Shown in pieces: positions 9,553 through 18,011 of a stretch of 64,000 bases of DNA (position 1 is its first letter; every line of letters starts with the position of its first letter). A program made the translations under genes and the position numbers. A model generated the notes under the pieces. That model did not search any database, was not told the origin of the DNA, and saw only the letters and a program-made list of their open reading frames with translations. This DNA is from Chryseobacterium artocarpi (GTDB taxonomy: Bacteria; Bacteroidota; Bacteroidia; Flavobacteriales; Weeksellaceae), in assembly GCF_001684975.1 (NCBI RefSeq), contig NZ_MAYH01000034.1, positions 1-64,000 on the forward strand, in the 5' to 3' direction.

Positions 9553-10803
9553 TTAAATTTTGTCCAAAGGTTCAGTTAACTGTCCTTCCCACTTCGATAC
9601 CGCTGAAGTTGCTAGTGTATTTCCTAATACGTTTGTCATACTTCTTCCCATATCACAGAAGTGGTCAATAGGTAAGATCAATGCAATCCCTTCCGGTGGA
9701 ATACCAAACATTGAACACGTTGCCACAATGATTACCAAAGAAGCTCTCGGAACTCCGGCAATTCCCTTTGAAGTAAGCATCAGTACCAAAAGCATCGTGA
9801 TCTGCTGTCCAAGCGTCATTTCAATACCATAAATCTGTGCAATGAATATAGAAGCAAACGTCATATACATCATACTTCCATCCAGGTTAAATGAATATCC
9901 TAAAGGCAAGATGAAAGACACTACTCTGCTGTTACACCCGAATTTTTCAAGCTCTTCGACCAATTTCGGGAATACCGCTTCTGAGCTTGTTGTAGAGAAC
10001 GCAATCAATAAAGGCTCTTTAATTCTTTTTAATAAATCAAATAAACGGTTTCCTAAGATAAAGTATCCTACCAGTAAAAGAACCAGCCAAAGCACTCCTA
10101 ACGCAAAGAAGAAGTCTCTTAAGTAGATGGCATATACCTTAAAGATTTCAAAACCATTGGTAGCCACTACCGCTGCAATAGCTCCCAATACTCCAAGAGG
10201 AGCAAACCACATAATATATCCTACCATTTTAAGAATACCATGAGCCATGATATCAAAAAGCTTTACAACGGGCTTGGAATATTCTTCTCCTAAATTGGCT
10301 AAAGCAACCCCAAACATAATGGCAAATACCACAATCTGTAATACCTCATTGGTCGCAAAGGCTTCAAATAAACTTTTTGGAATCATGTGCTTTACAAAAT
10401 CTTCTAAAGAAAAACTTTTACTGCTTTTCAATAGCTCATCTGCTGAAGCAACATCCTGAATTGGTAATTTGGTAACATGTCCCGGCTCAAGCCAGTTCAC
10501 AAGGATCAACCCGATGAAAAGGGAAACCAGGGAAGCGGAAATAAACCAAAGCATAGCTTTTGTTCCTACTCTTCCGATCATTTTGATGTCACTCATTTTG
10601 GCAATTCCCACTACAAGAGTTGTAAAAACCAAAGGCGCAATGATCATCTGTACCAGCCTGATGAATACAGTTCCCAACAGTTTTATATTCTTGGAAAAAG
10701 GTTCTGCACTCTCCGGATATTTCACGTGTACAAGTCCTCCAATCCCGACTCCCAGGATAAGAGCGATGATAATTGCTATAAAAAGTTTATTCTGTCCTTT
10801 CAT
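9553..10803 (-). CDS. dicarboxylate/amino acid:cation symporter (DAACS family)
   Basis: A 416-residue inner-membrane carrier of the GltP/DctA family, which imports C4-dicarboxylates or acidic amino acids with H+ or Na+. About eight membrane helices are visible along with the re-entrant-loop signatures: serine-rich 'STTSSEAVFPKLVEEL' (about 269-283), 'LDGSMMYMTFASIFIAQ', 'KGIAGVPRASLVI', and the helix-8 binding motif 'DHFCDMGRSMTNVLGN' with the Asp/Arg/Asn substrate ligands. Length is typical. It is first in a two-gene unit with the PhyH-like dioxygenase. Sequence alone does not separate glutamate/aspartate from dicarboxylate specificity. Confidence 0.93.
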   Translation of the reverse strand: MKGQNKLFIAIIIALILGVGIGGLVHVKYPESAEPFSKNIKLLGTVFIRLVQMIIAPLVFTTLVVGIAKMSDIKMIGRVGTKAMLWFISASLVSLFIGLILVNWLEPGHVTKLPIQDVASADELLKSSKSFSLEDFVKHMIPKSLFEAFATNEVLQIVVFAIMFGVALANLGEEYSKPVVKLFDIMAHGILKMVGYIMWFAPLGVLGAIAAVVATNGFEIFKVYAIYLRDFFFALGVLWLVLLLVGYFILGNRLFDLLKRIKEPLLIAFSTTSSEAVFPKLVEELEKFGCNSRVVSFILPLGYSFNLDGSMMYMTFASIFIAQIYGIEMTLGQQITMLLVLMLTSKGIAGVPRASLVIIVATCSMFGIPPEGIALILPIDHFCDMGRSMTNVLGNTLATSAVSKWEGQLTEPLDKI

Positions 10804-10822
10804 ATATATAGTTCAATTTGCG

Positions 10823-10830
10823 CAAATATA
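10823..10830 (-). promoter_or_regulatory. candidate -7 box for the symporter gene
   Basis: On the minus strand the sequence reads TATATTTG, matching TANNTTTG, 19 nt before the ATG at 10803. No clear -33 TTG is seen at the expected spacing. Confidence 0.4.
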
Positions 10831-10966
10831 ATGGTTTTTGAATTGGCAGAAGATTTTCTTGAATGTCTGTTAATTTTACATTAAGTTTTTAATACCTAAA
10901 AATTAAAACACTGATTCAGAAAATATTGTAAAAATTTTAAGAAAGATTTATTGAATTTTTATTCTT

Positions 10967-10993
10967 TTGGTACAAATTTTATTATTACATTTG
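10967..10993 (+). promoter_or_regulatory. candidate Bacteroidetes promoter for the BON genes
   Basis: A TTG at 10967 is followed after 16 nt by TACATTTG (10986-10993), an exact TANNTTTG match. It lies 30 nt before the ATG at 11024. The spacing is one short of the usual 17-20. Confidence 0.5.
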
Positions 10994-11023
10994 ATTGTAT
11001 AACAACATTAATAAATATACAAT

Positions 11024-11512
11024 ATGAAAAAAACTATCGCAATGGCTGCATTAGCTGTAGCTGTATCTTTCGGGGCAGTTTCTTGTAAAAAGAAAGTTTC
11101 TGATGCCGATCTTCAGACTCAGGCTACAACTGTAGTAACTTCTAATCCCAATGCTTCTGTTGAAGTAAAAGAAGGTGTGGCTCACTTAAGCGGAACTTTC
11201 GCGGACCAAGCGTCTAAAGATGCTATGATTGCACAATTGAAGGCAATCAACGGAGTAAAAGACGTAATGGATATGTCTAAAGTTGAAGTAACTCCAGCTC
11301 CGGCACCTGTTGAAACTAAATCTGCTGTAGATCCTGCTGTTCAGAAAAAAGTTCAGGATGCTGTAAAAGATTTCCCTACCGTAAAAGTAGAAGTGATCAA
11401 TGATGAGCTTACCCTTACAGGAAATGTTTCTCAGGAGCAGGCTAAAAAAATTAAGCAGTCTGTTGACGCTTTAAAAGTTGGTAAAGTTAAATTTAACTAC
11501 ACTGTAAAATAA
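11024..11512 (+). CDS. BON domain lipoprotein
   Basis: A 162-residue lipoprotein. The signal peptide ends in a lipobox with Cys21 (GAVSC), followed by KKK. Two BON (OsmY-type) repeats follow: residues about 30-85 (ATTVVTSNPNASVEVKEGVAHLSGTF) and 105-160 (VQDAVKDFPTVKVEVINDELTLTGNV). Each has the alpha-beta-beta order and the central 'G' strand. BON domains bind membranes or phospholipid head groups and are common in osmotic-stress and envelope-maintenance proteins. The mature protein should be anchored in the periplasm or outer membrane. The gene is 10 nt upstream of a second BON gene, forming an operon that ends at a strong hairpin. Confidence 0.88.
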   Translation: MKKTIAMAALAVAVSFGAVSCKKKVSDADLQTQATTVVTSNPNASVEVKEGVAHLSGTFADQASKDAMIAQLKAINGVKDVMDMSKVEVTPAPAPVETKSAVDPAVQKKVQDAVKDFPTVKVEVINDELTLTGNVSQEQAKKIKQSVDALKVGKVKFNYTVK

Positions 11513-11522
11513 TTAATTTAAG

Positions 11523-11942
11523 ATGAGTACATTACAAGATAAATATTCAAGCGTAGTATCAGCTGCTCAGTCTGCTGGAATTTCAAATCTACAGGTTCAG
11601 GAACAGGACGGAATTTTATATGTTTCTGGAGATGCTTCCAATACCGCTGCAAAAGACGCAGTTTGGAATGCTTTAGGAGCAATCGATTCTACTTATTCAG
11701 CTTCAGATATTAATATTGACGTACAGGTTGCAGGTCTTGCTTCAGGTGCTTCTCTTACTGTTGCTACTGAAGAGTCTAACCTAAACATCAGACAGGAGCC
11801 TTCTACTGAAGCTGCTGTAGTAGGTAAAGCTGCAAAAGGAGCTTCTGTAACTTTAATTGAGCAGACTTCTGACGACTGGTGGAAAGTAAAAACGGCTGAC
11901 GGACAAGAAGGATATGCTTATTCAAGATATTTAAAAGCATAA
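11523..11942 (+). CDS. BON-like plus bacterial SH3 domain protein
   Basis: A 139-residue protein with an N-terminal BON-like unit (about 5-70: 'AQSAGISNLQVQEQDGILYVSGDA') and a C-terminal SH3b domain (about 78-139: 'SNLNIRQEPSTEAAVVGKAAKG', 'DDWWKVKTADGQEGYAYSRYL'). SH3b domains usually bind peptidoglycan. No signal peptide is present: the protein begins MSTLQDKYSS. The architecture parallels the BON-LysM potassium-binding protein Kbp/YgaU of Enterobacteria with SH3b in place of LysM. It is co-transcribed with the BON lipoprotein. The domain assignment is firm; the cellular location and role are open. Confidence 0.85.
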   Translation: MSTLQDKYSSVVSAAQSAGISNLQVQEQDGILYVSGDASNTAAKDAVWNALGAIDSTYSASDINIDVQVAGLASGASLTVATEESNLNIRQEPSTEAAVVGKAAKGASVTLIEQTSDDWWKVKTADGQEGYAYSRYLKA

Positions 11943-11967
11943 AAAAAATTATAGAAATATTTCTAGG

Positions 11968-11999
11968 AAACATCCCAATCTTGGGATGTTTTTTTATTT
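11968..11999 (+). terminator. rho-independent terminator of the BON operon
   Basis: The stem AAACATCCCA / TGGGATGTTT with a 4-nt loop is followed by a T-rich tail. Confidence 0.9.
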
Positions 12000-12018
12000 T
12001 TACGCTTTCAAATGCTAA

Positions 12019-14727
12019 ATGAAGAAAATCTTACTGCTATTGTTTGGGCTATTCAGTTTCCTGATGATTCATGCCCAAAAACTGCACATTGACGGAAAAG
12101 TATATGATCTGGAAAAAAAGCCTGTAGAAAATGCGACCATATATCTGCTCAAGGCTAAAGATTCTTCTATCATCAATTATACGGCAACCAGTAAAGAGGG
12201 TAAATTTTCATTAAAAATCGATGAGGTAAGTGAACCGTCCCTTTTAAAAATTGATACCGAAAAGTCATCCTATTCAAAATCATTTGAAAAGATTGAACAG
12301 TCTTTATCTTTAGACGATATAACTCTTGAAAGCAAAAAAGTAATCAATATTGATGAAGTAAAGATTACTGTTTCTCCAGTCAAAATAAAAAATGATACCA
12401 TAGAATTCAATGCTTCAGCAATCAAAGTACGTCCTGACAGTCAGGTTGAAGAACTTTTAAAGCAGATTCCGGGAGTAGAAGTCAGTAATGACGGAAAAAT
12501 TACAGCTAATGGTAAAACCGTAGATCAGATCATGGTCAATGGCAAGGTATTTTTTGATAAAGATGGTAAAATTGCCCTCCAGAACCTTCCGGCTGATATT
12601 ATTAAAAACATTCAGTTTACCACTACTAAAACCAAAGAGGAAGAATTTACCGGAAAAGCTCCCAAATCTCAGAATACAACCATCAATTTCAATATTGATG
12701 AAAAGAAAAATAAAGGACTTATGTCCAAAATACTTGCTGGCTATGGTTCAGATAAACGATATGAAGGCAATATTTTTCTAAATTATTTTAAAGGAGATAC
12801 CAAGATCAGTCTTTTAGCTTCCTCTAATAATATCAATTCAAAAAATGCTTCGGCGGATAATGTTTTTGATAGTATGGGACGTGGCGGTGCGCAGAAAAGT
12901 GCTGGTGGAATTCAGAAATATTCTACGATCGGGCTGAATTATAATGATAAACTTGGAAAAAATTCAGATCTCGATAACCTTAGTTTAAGGTATACTGATT
13001 CTGATGGAGAAACCCGTTCCAAAGTATCCAAAACGACTCTTCTTCCCAATAATACCCTTCAGACCAACTCTGAAAGCAGTAATAACAGTGAATCCAAACA
13101 ATATAATTTTAATGGTTCGGTACGAATCAATCTGGACTCATTGACCAATATTTACATCTCTCCTTCTTTTTCAAAGACAGAAAATTTCAGTTTAGGGAAT
13201 TCAAAATCATTTACTTTAAAAGATGATAAGCTTCTGAATGAAAGTCAAAGTTCCACCCAAACTCAAGGAGATAATAATACATTTGGCTCCAGCATTTATT
13301 TATTCCGAAATTTCAAGAAGAAAAAAAGAACTTTAACGGCAACGATTAACAGCAGTATTTCAGAGTCTAAGAATGATAATATCAATAAGTCATTGAATAC
13401 ATTTTATGGTGAATCTGGTACAACTACAGATAACCGTAATCAGCTGCAAAAAACTTTATCTCAAAACAGTAATTACAGCTTCAGTACAGAATATACAGAA
13501 CCTCTTTCAGATTCTGCGACTGTAACTCTTGGATTAGAGTATAGCTCAAAGATATCACGAGATTTGAGAGATTTCAATGATTTTGATCCTATTACAGGAA
13601 AATATTCTCAATACAACACCAACCTTTCGAATAGTGTGGATCAGAAATTCAATCAGCTTTCACCCTCGCTTTCTCTTTATCTATACAAAAAGAAATTCAG
13701 CAGCTGGGCTACAGTAAATTTTGATATTTCAGATATGGATGTCAGTTCTGTATTCAAAGGGCAGGAGTATGATTTGCAGAAAAACTTTGTTCTTCCAAGA
13801 TATGCCGCCAATTTTCAATATTCTTTTGCAGAACGAAAATCATTGTCACTCACCAATTCGGCAAGTTTTACAATTCCTGATCCCGGAAAGTTAATTCCTT
13901 ATAGAGATGAAGCCAATCCATTAATTACTTATACCGGAAATCCTGATCTGAAAAACACATGGGTAAATGAAACAAACCTTTCTTACAACAGTTTTAATAT
14001 GATAAAAAATATTAATTACTATATCGTTGCAGGATTTACCTATAGAAATAATGATGTGACTAATTTCTCCCAGTACGACAACTCCGGAAAACAGATTGTC
14101 ACTTACAGTAATATCAGCGGAAATAAAACATTCAATGTCAGCTTCGGCTTAACCAAAATTTTTAAATGGAATGATAATAAACTCAGCATTTCACCAAAAT
14201 TCGGAATGAACTATAGCTATAACAACGGGTTTATTGAAGGCGAAACCTTTAAAAGCAGGTCATATAACTTTACACCCGGACTGAATCTGAATTATGAGAT
14301 CAAAAATAAATTTACAATAAAACCATCTTACAGCCTAGGATACAGTTTTTCAGATTATACGAACTATAATGTAGACAGAGCCAATACAGCAATTCAATCC
14401 TTAAAACTTGAAATGACCAATTATCTCTTCCAAAGCAGATTTGTCATTGGAAATGATTTTTCATACAATACAAACTCCAACATTGCACCCGGATTTAAAA
14501 AAGATTTTTACTTCTGGAATACGAGTTTGGGATATTCATTCTATAACAAACAATTTACCGCAAGAATTAAGATTTATGATGTTTTGAATCAAAATCAAAG
14601 TGTTAAAAGAACCATTACAGATTCTTATTTTGAAGACCGAGAAGAACTGATTCTGAAACGATACATCATGTTTTCCCTTAGTATGAAACTGAATAAATTT
14701 GCCGGTAAAAAACCGAAAAAGAAATAA
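12019..14727 (+). CDS. outer-membrane beta-barrel protein, TonB-receptor-like
   Basis: A 902-residue outer-membrane protein with a signal peptide (...MIHAQ). Residues about 20-100 form a carboxypeptidase regulatory-like/CarbopepD-like domain (IDGKVYDLEKKPVENATIYL). A plug-like region follows (EELLKQIPGVEVSNDGKITANG, MVNGKVFFDKDG). From about 240 to the end there are many alternating beta-strands typical of the 'outer membrane protein beta-barrel' family, ending FSLSMKLNKF. Proteins of this build are related to TonB-dependent receptors, but no SusD-like lipoprotein partner is adjacent. The substrate is unknown. It sits between two hairpin terminators and is probably monocistronic. Confidence 0.87.
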   Translation: MKKILLLLFGLFSFLMIHAQKLHIDGKVYDLEKKPVENATIYLLKAKDSSIINYTATSKEGKFSLKIDEVSEPSLLKIDTEKSSYSKSFEKIEQSLSLDDITLESKKVINIDEVKITVSPVKIKNDTIEFNASAIKVRPDSQVEELLKQIPGVEVSNDGKITANGKTVDQIMVNGKVFFDKDGKIALQNLPADIIKNIQFTTTKTKEEEFTGKAPKSQNTTINFNIDEKKNKGLMSKILAGYGSDKRYEGNIFLNYFKGDTKISLLASSNNINSKNASADNVFDSMGRGGAQKSAGGIQKYSTIGLNYNDKLGKNSDLDNLSLRYTDSDGETRSKVSKTTLLPNNTLQTNSESSNNSESKQYNFNGSVRINLDSLTNIYISPSFSKTENFSLGNSKSFTLKDDKLLNESQSSTQTQGDNNTFGSSIYLFRNFKKKKRTLTATINSSISESKNDNINKSLNTFYGESGTTTDNRNQLQKTLSQNSNYSFSTEYTEPLSDSATVTLGLEYSSKISRDLRDFNDFDPITGKYSQYNTNLSNSVDQKFNQLSPSLSLYLYKKKFSSWATVNFDISDMDVSSVFKGQEYDLQKNFVLPRYAANFQYSFAERKSLSLTNSASFTIPDPGKLIPYRDEANPLITYTGNPDLKNTWVNETNLSYNSFNMIKNINYYIVAGFTYRNNDVTNFSQYDNSGKQIVTYSNISGNKTFNVSFGLTKIFKWNDNKLSISPKFGMNYSYNNGFIEGETFKSRSYNFTPGLNLNYEIKNKFTIKPSYSLGYSFSDYTNYNVDRANTAIQSLKLEMTNYLFQSRFVIGNDFSYNTNSNIAPGFKKDFYFWNTSLGYSFYNKQFTARIKIYDVLNQNQSVKRTITDSYFEDREELILKRYIMFSLSMKLNKFAGKKPKKK

Positions 14728-14758
14728 ACACCATACTTTTATATATATTTTTAGAAAC

Positions 14759-14786
14759 GGTCGGGAAAATTCCTGACCTTTTTATT
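14759..14786 (+). terminator. terminator after the beta-barrel gene
   Basis: An imperfect hairpin, GGTCGGGAA / TTCCTGACC, with a short AT loop is followed by TTTTT. Confidence 0.75.
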
Positions 14787-14806
14787 TGTTATCATTATTT
14801 TTAAAT

Positions 14807-14974
14807 CACAAAAGTTTTTCAACACTTAAGTTATTTTTGAGTGACTACTAAGTGTTTGAGAAGTACACTTGAGTTTTTTGAAAATCTCCATTCTTCACTT
14901 ACTTTTCTACTAAAACACTAATATTCCCTCCTCTGGAGGGGGACAAAAATTCTTTGATTTTTTGAGGGGTGGTT
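14807..14974 (+). repeat. dispersed intergenic repeat, copy 1 (inverted partner at 17798)
   Basis: This stretch of about 168 nt begins CACAAAAGTTTTTCAACACT, passes through CACTTAAG-like and TTTGAGAAGTACACTT blocks, and ends with a GGAGGGG / GAGGGGTGGTT motif. The reverse complement of 17798-17969 aligns along its whole length with clear similarity. With flanking sequence it fills most of the 388-nt gap 14728-15115, where no gene is seen. It carries no open frame. It may be a mobile-element remnant or a MITE-like intergenic element. Confidence 0.75.
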
Positions 14975-15115
14975 ACATCCGTACAACGCCTAAAACTTTT
15001 ACAATTTTCACAATAAGAAGTAAAAATTCAATATAAATCTATTTTTAAAGGAAGATTCGCCTGATAAAACACCATGAAAGTATTTTTATTTCTAAATTAG
15101 CCGCAAATTTTACTT

Positions 15116-16975
15116 ATGAAGACCCATATTTCAGTTTTATTCATTCTCTTTTTCATTCTTGGAAAGGCACAGAAAGCGGAACAGCCAGATAATTTTGTGA
15201 AAGATAATTTTACTAAGAAAGAATTTTATATTCCAATGCGTGACGGAGTTAAGCTTTTCACAGCTGTTTATATTCCAAAAGATGCTTCAAATAAAAATAA
15301 ATATCCGTTTCTGATGCAGAGAACCTGCTACAGCATCGCTCCATACGGAGAAAATGAATATAAAACGAAAGTAGGTCCCAACTCTTTCCTGATGAAAGAT
15401 AAATATATTTTTGTATATCAGGATGTACGTGGAAGATATATGAGTGAAGGAACGTTTACAAATATGACTCCGCAGGTGGAACGTAAAACAAAAAAGGATG
15501 TTGACGAAAGTACAGATACTTACGATACTATTGAATGGCTTTTGAAAAACGTTAAAGATAATAATGGTAAGGTGGGACAATTCGGAACTTCTTATCCAGG
15601 ATTCTATACTGCTGTAGGGACATTGGCACAACACCCGGCACTAGTAGCATCTTCTCCTCAGGCTCCTATTTCTGACTTCTGGAATGATGATTTCCTTCAC
15701 AACGGAAGATTTATGCTTGGGTATTTCAGAACGTTCCCTGTTTTCGGAGTACAGAAGACAAAACCTGAAAATAAGGCATGGTATATGGATTCTTTTATTA
15801 AGCAGACTTCAGAAGATGGCTTAAAATTCTACAGAGATATGGGTACCCTGAAAGATGGTTATGAAAAATATTATAAAGATAATTTCTTCATGACGGAGAT
15901 TATGAACCATACCAATTATGATGAATTCTGGCAGAAAAGAGGACTTCTTCCCCACCTTAAGAATATCAACCACGCAGTAATGACCGTTGGAGGTTGGTTT
16001 GATGCAGAAGATCTTTCCGGACCTTTAAATATTTACAAAACTATTGAAAAGACAAGTCCTAAGGCTAAAAACACAATTGTAATGGGACCTTTCTCACATG
16101 GTGGCTGGTCTCAGGAACAAGGGAAACATTTCCATAGTGAAACCTATTTTGGAGACAGCATTGCTACTTATTATCAGAAAAATATAGAAACAAAATTTTT
16201 CACTCACTATCTGAAAGGAAATACAAAAGAAGATGCAGGACTTCCTGAAGCTTTAATGTATGATACCGGAGCAAAAGTATGGAAGGAATTCGCTTCTTAT
16301 CCTCCTAAAAATGCACAGAAGGTTAATTTCTATTTAGCTGATAAAACTTTAAAGAAAACATCAGGGCAAGGGTATTCAGAATATTACAGCGATCCTAATA
16401 ATCCGGTTCTAAGTTCAGATCATTTAAAGGATTTTAATGGTTTTACACCCAAAAATTATATGTCGGAAGACCAAAGATTTGCAGTTGGAAGACCTGATGT
16501 ATTAACATTCACTACAGATGCTCTGACAGAAGATATTACTTTCGCCGGAGAAATCATGGCTAAGCTTAACATTTCCTCTTCTTCTACGGATGCAGACTTT
16601 GCGGTAAAGCTGATTGATGTTTATCCTGAAGATTTTAAACCCGCAGAAAAGAAAGACGGAGTCATCTATGGAAACTACCATCAGATGGTAAGAAGCGAGA
16701 TTATGCCTGCAAGATTCAGAAATACTAAAGAAAAAGGAGAAGCATTGGTTCCAGATCAAAAAACTGCTGTAAATTTCAGACTTCAGGATGTAGTTCATAC
16801 CTTCAAAAAAGGGCACAAAATCCAGATTCAGATCAGCAGTACGTGGTTCCCGCTTTTTGCTTTAAACCCACAGAAGTTTATGCAGAATCCAAATTTTGCA
16901 ACAAAGGAAGATTATACTAAAGCATTTATTAAAGTATACGGTGACAGTTCTATTGAAGCTGAAATCTTAAAATAA
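15116..16975 (+). CDS. CocE/NonD family hydrolase (X-Pro dipeptidyl-peptidase S15-like)
   Basis: A 619-residue exported alpha/beta hydrolase with a signal peptide of about 19 residues (...ILGKAQ). The catalytic core includes 'YIPMRDGVKLFTAVYIPKD', the oxyanion-region 'VYQDVRGRYMSEG', and the nucleophile elbow 'GQFGTSYPGF' with the catalytic Ser. Further on are 'VGGWFDAED' (catalytic Asp) and 'MGPFSHGGW' (catalytic His). A C-terminal jelly-roll lid domain follows from about residue 400. The family includes cocaine esterase, glutaryl-7-ACA acylases and X-Pro dipeptidyl peptidases, so the natural substrate is an ester, amide or peptide and cannot be narrowed further. The gene is flanked by two inverted repeat copies and is monocistronic. 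Confidence 0.93.
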   Translation: MKTHISVLFILFFILGKAQKAEQPDNFVKDNFTKKEFYIPMRDGVKLFTAVYIPKDASNKNKYPFLMQRTCYSIAPYGENEYKTKVGPNSFLMKDKYIFVYQDVRGRYMSEGTFTNMTPQVERKTKKDVDESTDTYDTIEWLLKNVKDNNGKVGQFGTSYPGFYTAVGTLAQHPALVASSPQAPISDFWNDDFLHNGRFMLGYFRTFPVFGVQKTKPENKAWYMDSFIKQTSEDGLKFYRDMGTLKDGYEKYYKDNFFMTEIMNHTNYDEFWQKRGLLPHLKNINHAVMTVGGWFDAEDLSGPLNIYKTIEKTSPKAKNTIVMGPFSHGGWSQEQGKHFHSETYFGDSIATYYQKNIETKFFTHYLKGNTKEDAGLPEALMYDTGAKVWKEFASYPPKNAQKVNFYLADKTLKKTSGQGYSEYYSDPNNPVLSSDHLKDFNGFTPKNYMSEDQRFAVGRPDVLTFTTDALTEDITFAGEIMAKLNISSSSTDADFAVKLIDVYPEDFKPAEKKDGVIYGNYHQMVRSEIMPARFRNTKEKGEALVPDQKTAVNFRLQDVVHTFKKGHKIQIQISSTWFPLFALNPQKFMQNPNFATKEDYTKAFIKVYGDSSIEAEILK

Positions 16976-16981
16976 ATTACA

Positions 16982-17009
16982 AACGCTGTTCATCTGAACA
17001 GCGTTTTTT
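16982..17009 (+). terminator. terminator of the CocE-family gene
   Basis: A perfect stem, AACGCTGTTC / GAACAGCGTT, with loop ATCT is followed by TTTT. Confidence 0.92.
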
Positions 17010-17117
17010 GATCTCTCGCAGATTAAACTGATTTTGCAGGTCATTACTCTAAAAAGCAAGTTTATTTCCCACTGATAAAGCAGATCTTCACAGATGATTG
17101 CATTAAAAAAATCTGCG
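17010..17117. repeat. possible small inverted-terminal-repeat element
   Basis: About 108 nt between two convergent genes begin with CTCGCAGATTAAAC and end with AATCTGCGTGAG, which are imperfect inverted termini. The interior contains CACTGATAAAGCAGATC and CACAGATGATTGC. The style resembles the 'CAGATT..AATCTG' intergenic repeats I recall from Chryseobacterium. There is only one copy in this window, so the call is tentative. Confidence 0.35.
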
Positions 17118-17124
17118 TGAGTTT

Positions 17125-17736
17125 TTACTCTTCAATGGTTCTGAAAGTAAGATTTACCCTTGGAGTTGTCACTTTTGTTGTGGGAGGAAGCCTGTGAAGC
17201 CAATTCTCTTGTGTAGTACCTTTCATGATGAGTAAACTTCCGTTTTCCAGGAATATTTCAACCTTTTCTTTGGTCGTTTTATGCTTAAATAGGAATTTTC
17301 TTTCTGCTCCAAAAGTCAGAGAAGCAATTGCTCCATGCTTTTTCAAATCTGTTTCTCCATCACTGTGGTATGCCATACCTTCACTTCCGTCATGGTATAA
17401 ATTAAGCAGACAGGAATTGTAAGTTTCCCCTGAAACCTCTTCGCATTTTTTCTTTAATTCCAATAATTCCGGCGTCCAGAATTTGGCATATTTCGTTCTG
17501 TTTGAGTAAGTATATTCAAATTCTTTTTCTCCGAACCATGCCACTTTTCGCTTGGTTAAAATTAATTTCCCAAAGACTATTGCCTCATCATGCTGCCAGG
17601 GAATCTGATTGAAAAGATAGTCATAGTACGTATCAGCCTCCTCTTGTGAGAAAACTTTTCCATAGTACAGAACGGTTCCGTCATGCGGAAGGAGACTTAA
17701 AGGATAATCTGGTGTTTCATCGAACAGGCTGAGCAT
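17125..17736 (-). CDS. alpha-ketoglutarate-dependent dioxygenase AlkB family
   Basis: A 203-residue AlkB-type oxygenase that repairs alkylated bases (1-methyladenine, 3-methylcytosine) by oxidative demethylation using Fe(II) and 2-oxoglutarate. The metal ligands are H124 and D126 in 'AYHSDGE' and H181 in 'NWLHRLP'; 2-oxoglutarate binding residues are R193 and R199 in 'PRVNLTFR'. I chose the ATG at 17736. An earlier in-frame ATG at 17811 would add 25 residues translated from the dispersed repeat. Length fits bacterial AlkB2-like proteins. The next gene on the same strand is an Ada/Ogt-like protein, so this is an alkylation-repair neighbourhood, although the repeat copy separates the two genes. 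Confidence 0.92.
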   Translation of the reverse strand: MLSLFDETPDYPLSLLPHDGTVLYYGKVFSQEEADTYYDYLFNQIPWQHDEAIVFGKLILTKRKVAWFGEKEFEYTYSNRTKYAKFWTPELLELKKKCEEVSGETYNSCLLNLYHDGSEGMAYHSDGETDLKKHGAIASLTFGAERKFLFKHKTTKEKVEIFLENGSLLIMKGTTQENWLHRLPPTTKVTTPRVNLTFRTIEE

Positions 17737-17797
17737 TATTTTTTGTTTTTGGATAATACAAATTACGTAATGTTTTTTGGAAAGGAAGTCAGGATTG

Positions 17798-17969
17798 AAC
17801 CACCCCGTCAAAAATTTTTTGAATTTTTGCCACCCCTCCAGAAGAGGGGAATGTTTCTTCCTTCAACTGAAATATTGGTGAAAATCGGAGGTTTTCAGAA
17901 AACTTAAGTGTACTTCTCAAACAGATAGTAGTAACTTAAAATAGCTTAAGTGTTCAAAAACTTTTTGTG
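17798..17969 (-). repeat. dispersed intergenic repeat, copy 2 (inverted)
   Basis: Reverse-complement partner of 14807-14974, about 172 nt. On the minus strand it reads CACAAAAAGTTTTTGAACAC..., TTTGAGAAGTACACTTAAG..., CTCTTCTGGAGGGG..., ending GACGGGGTGGTT. It lies between alkB and the ada-like gene. No gene lies within it. Confidence 0.75.
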
Positions 17970-18011
17970 TTTTTTGACTTCCTCGAATCTTCGATTTGTG
18001 GTTAAAAAATA

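Noticed and set aside
14728..15115. Possible CRISPR or tandem repeat
   Set aside because: Only one copy of the repeat is present here and its partner is inverted and 2.8 kb away. There are no regularly spaced direct repeats.
17737..17811. Longer N-terminus for AlkB
   Set aside because: The extra residues are encoded by the edge of the dispersed repeat and intergenic DNA. The ATG at 17736 gives the usual family length.
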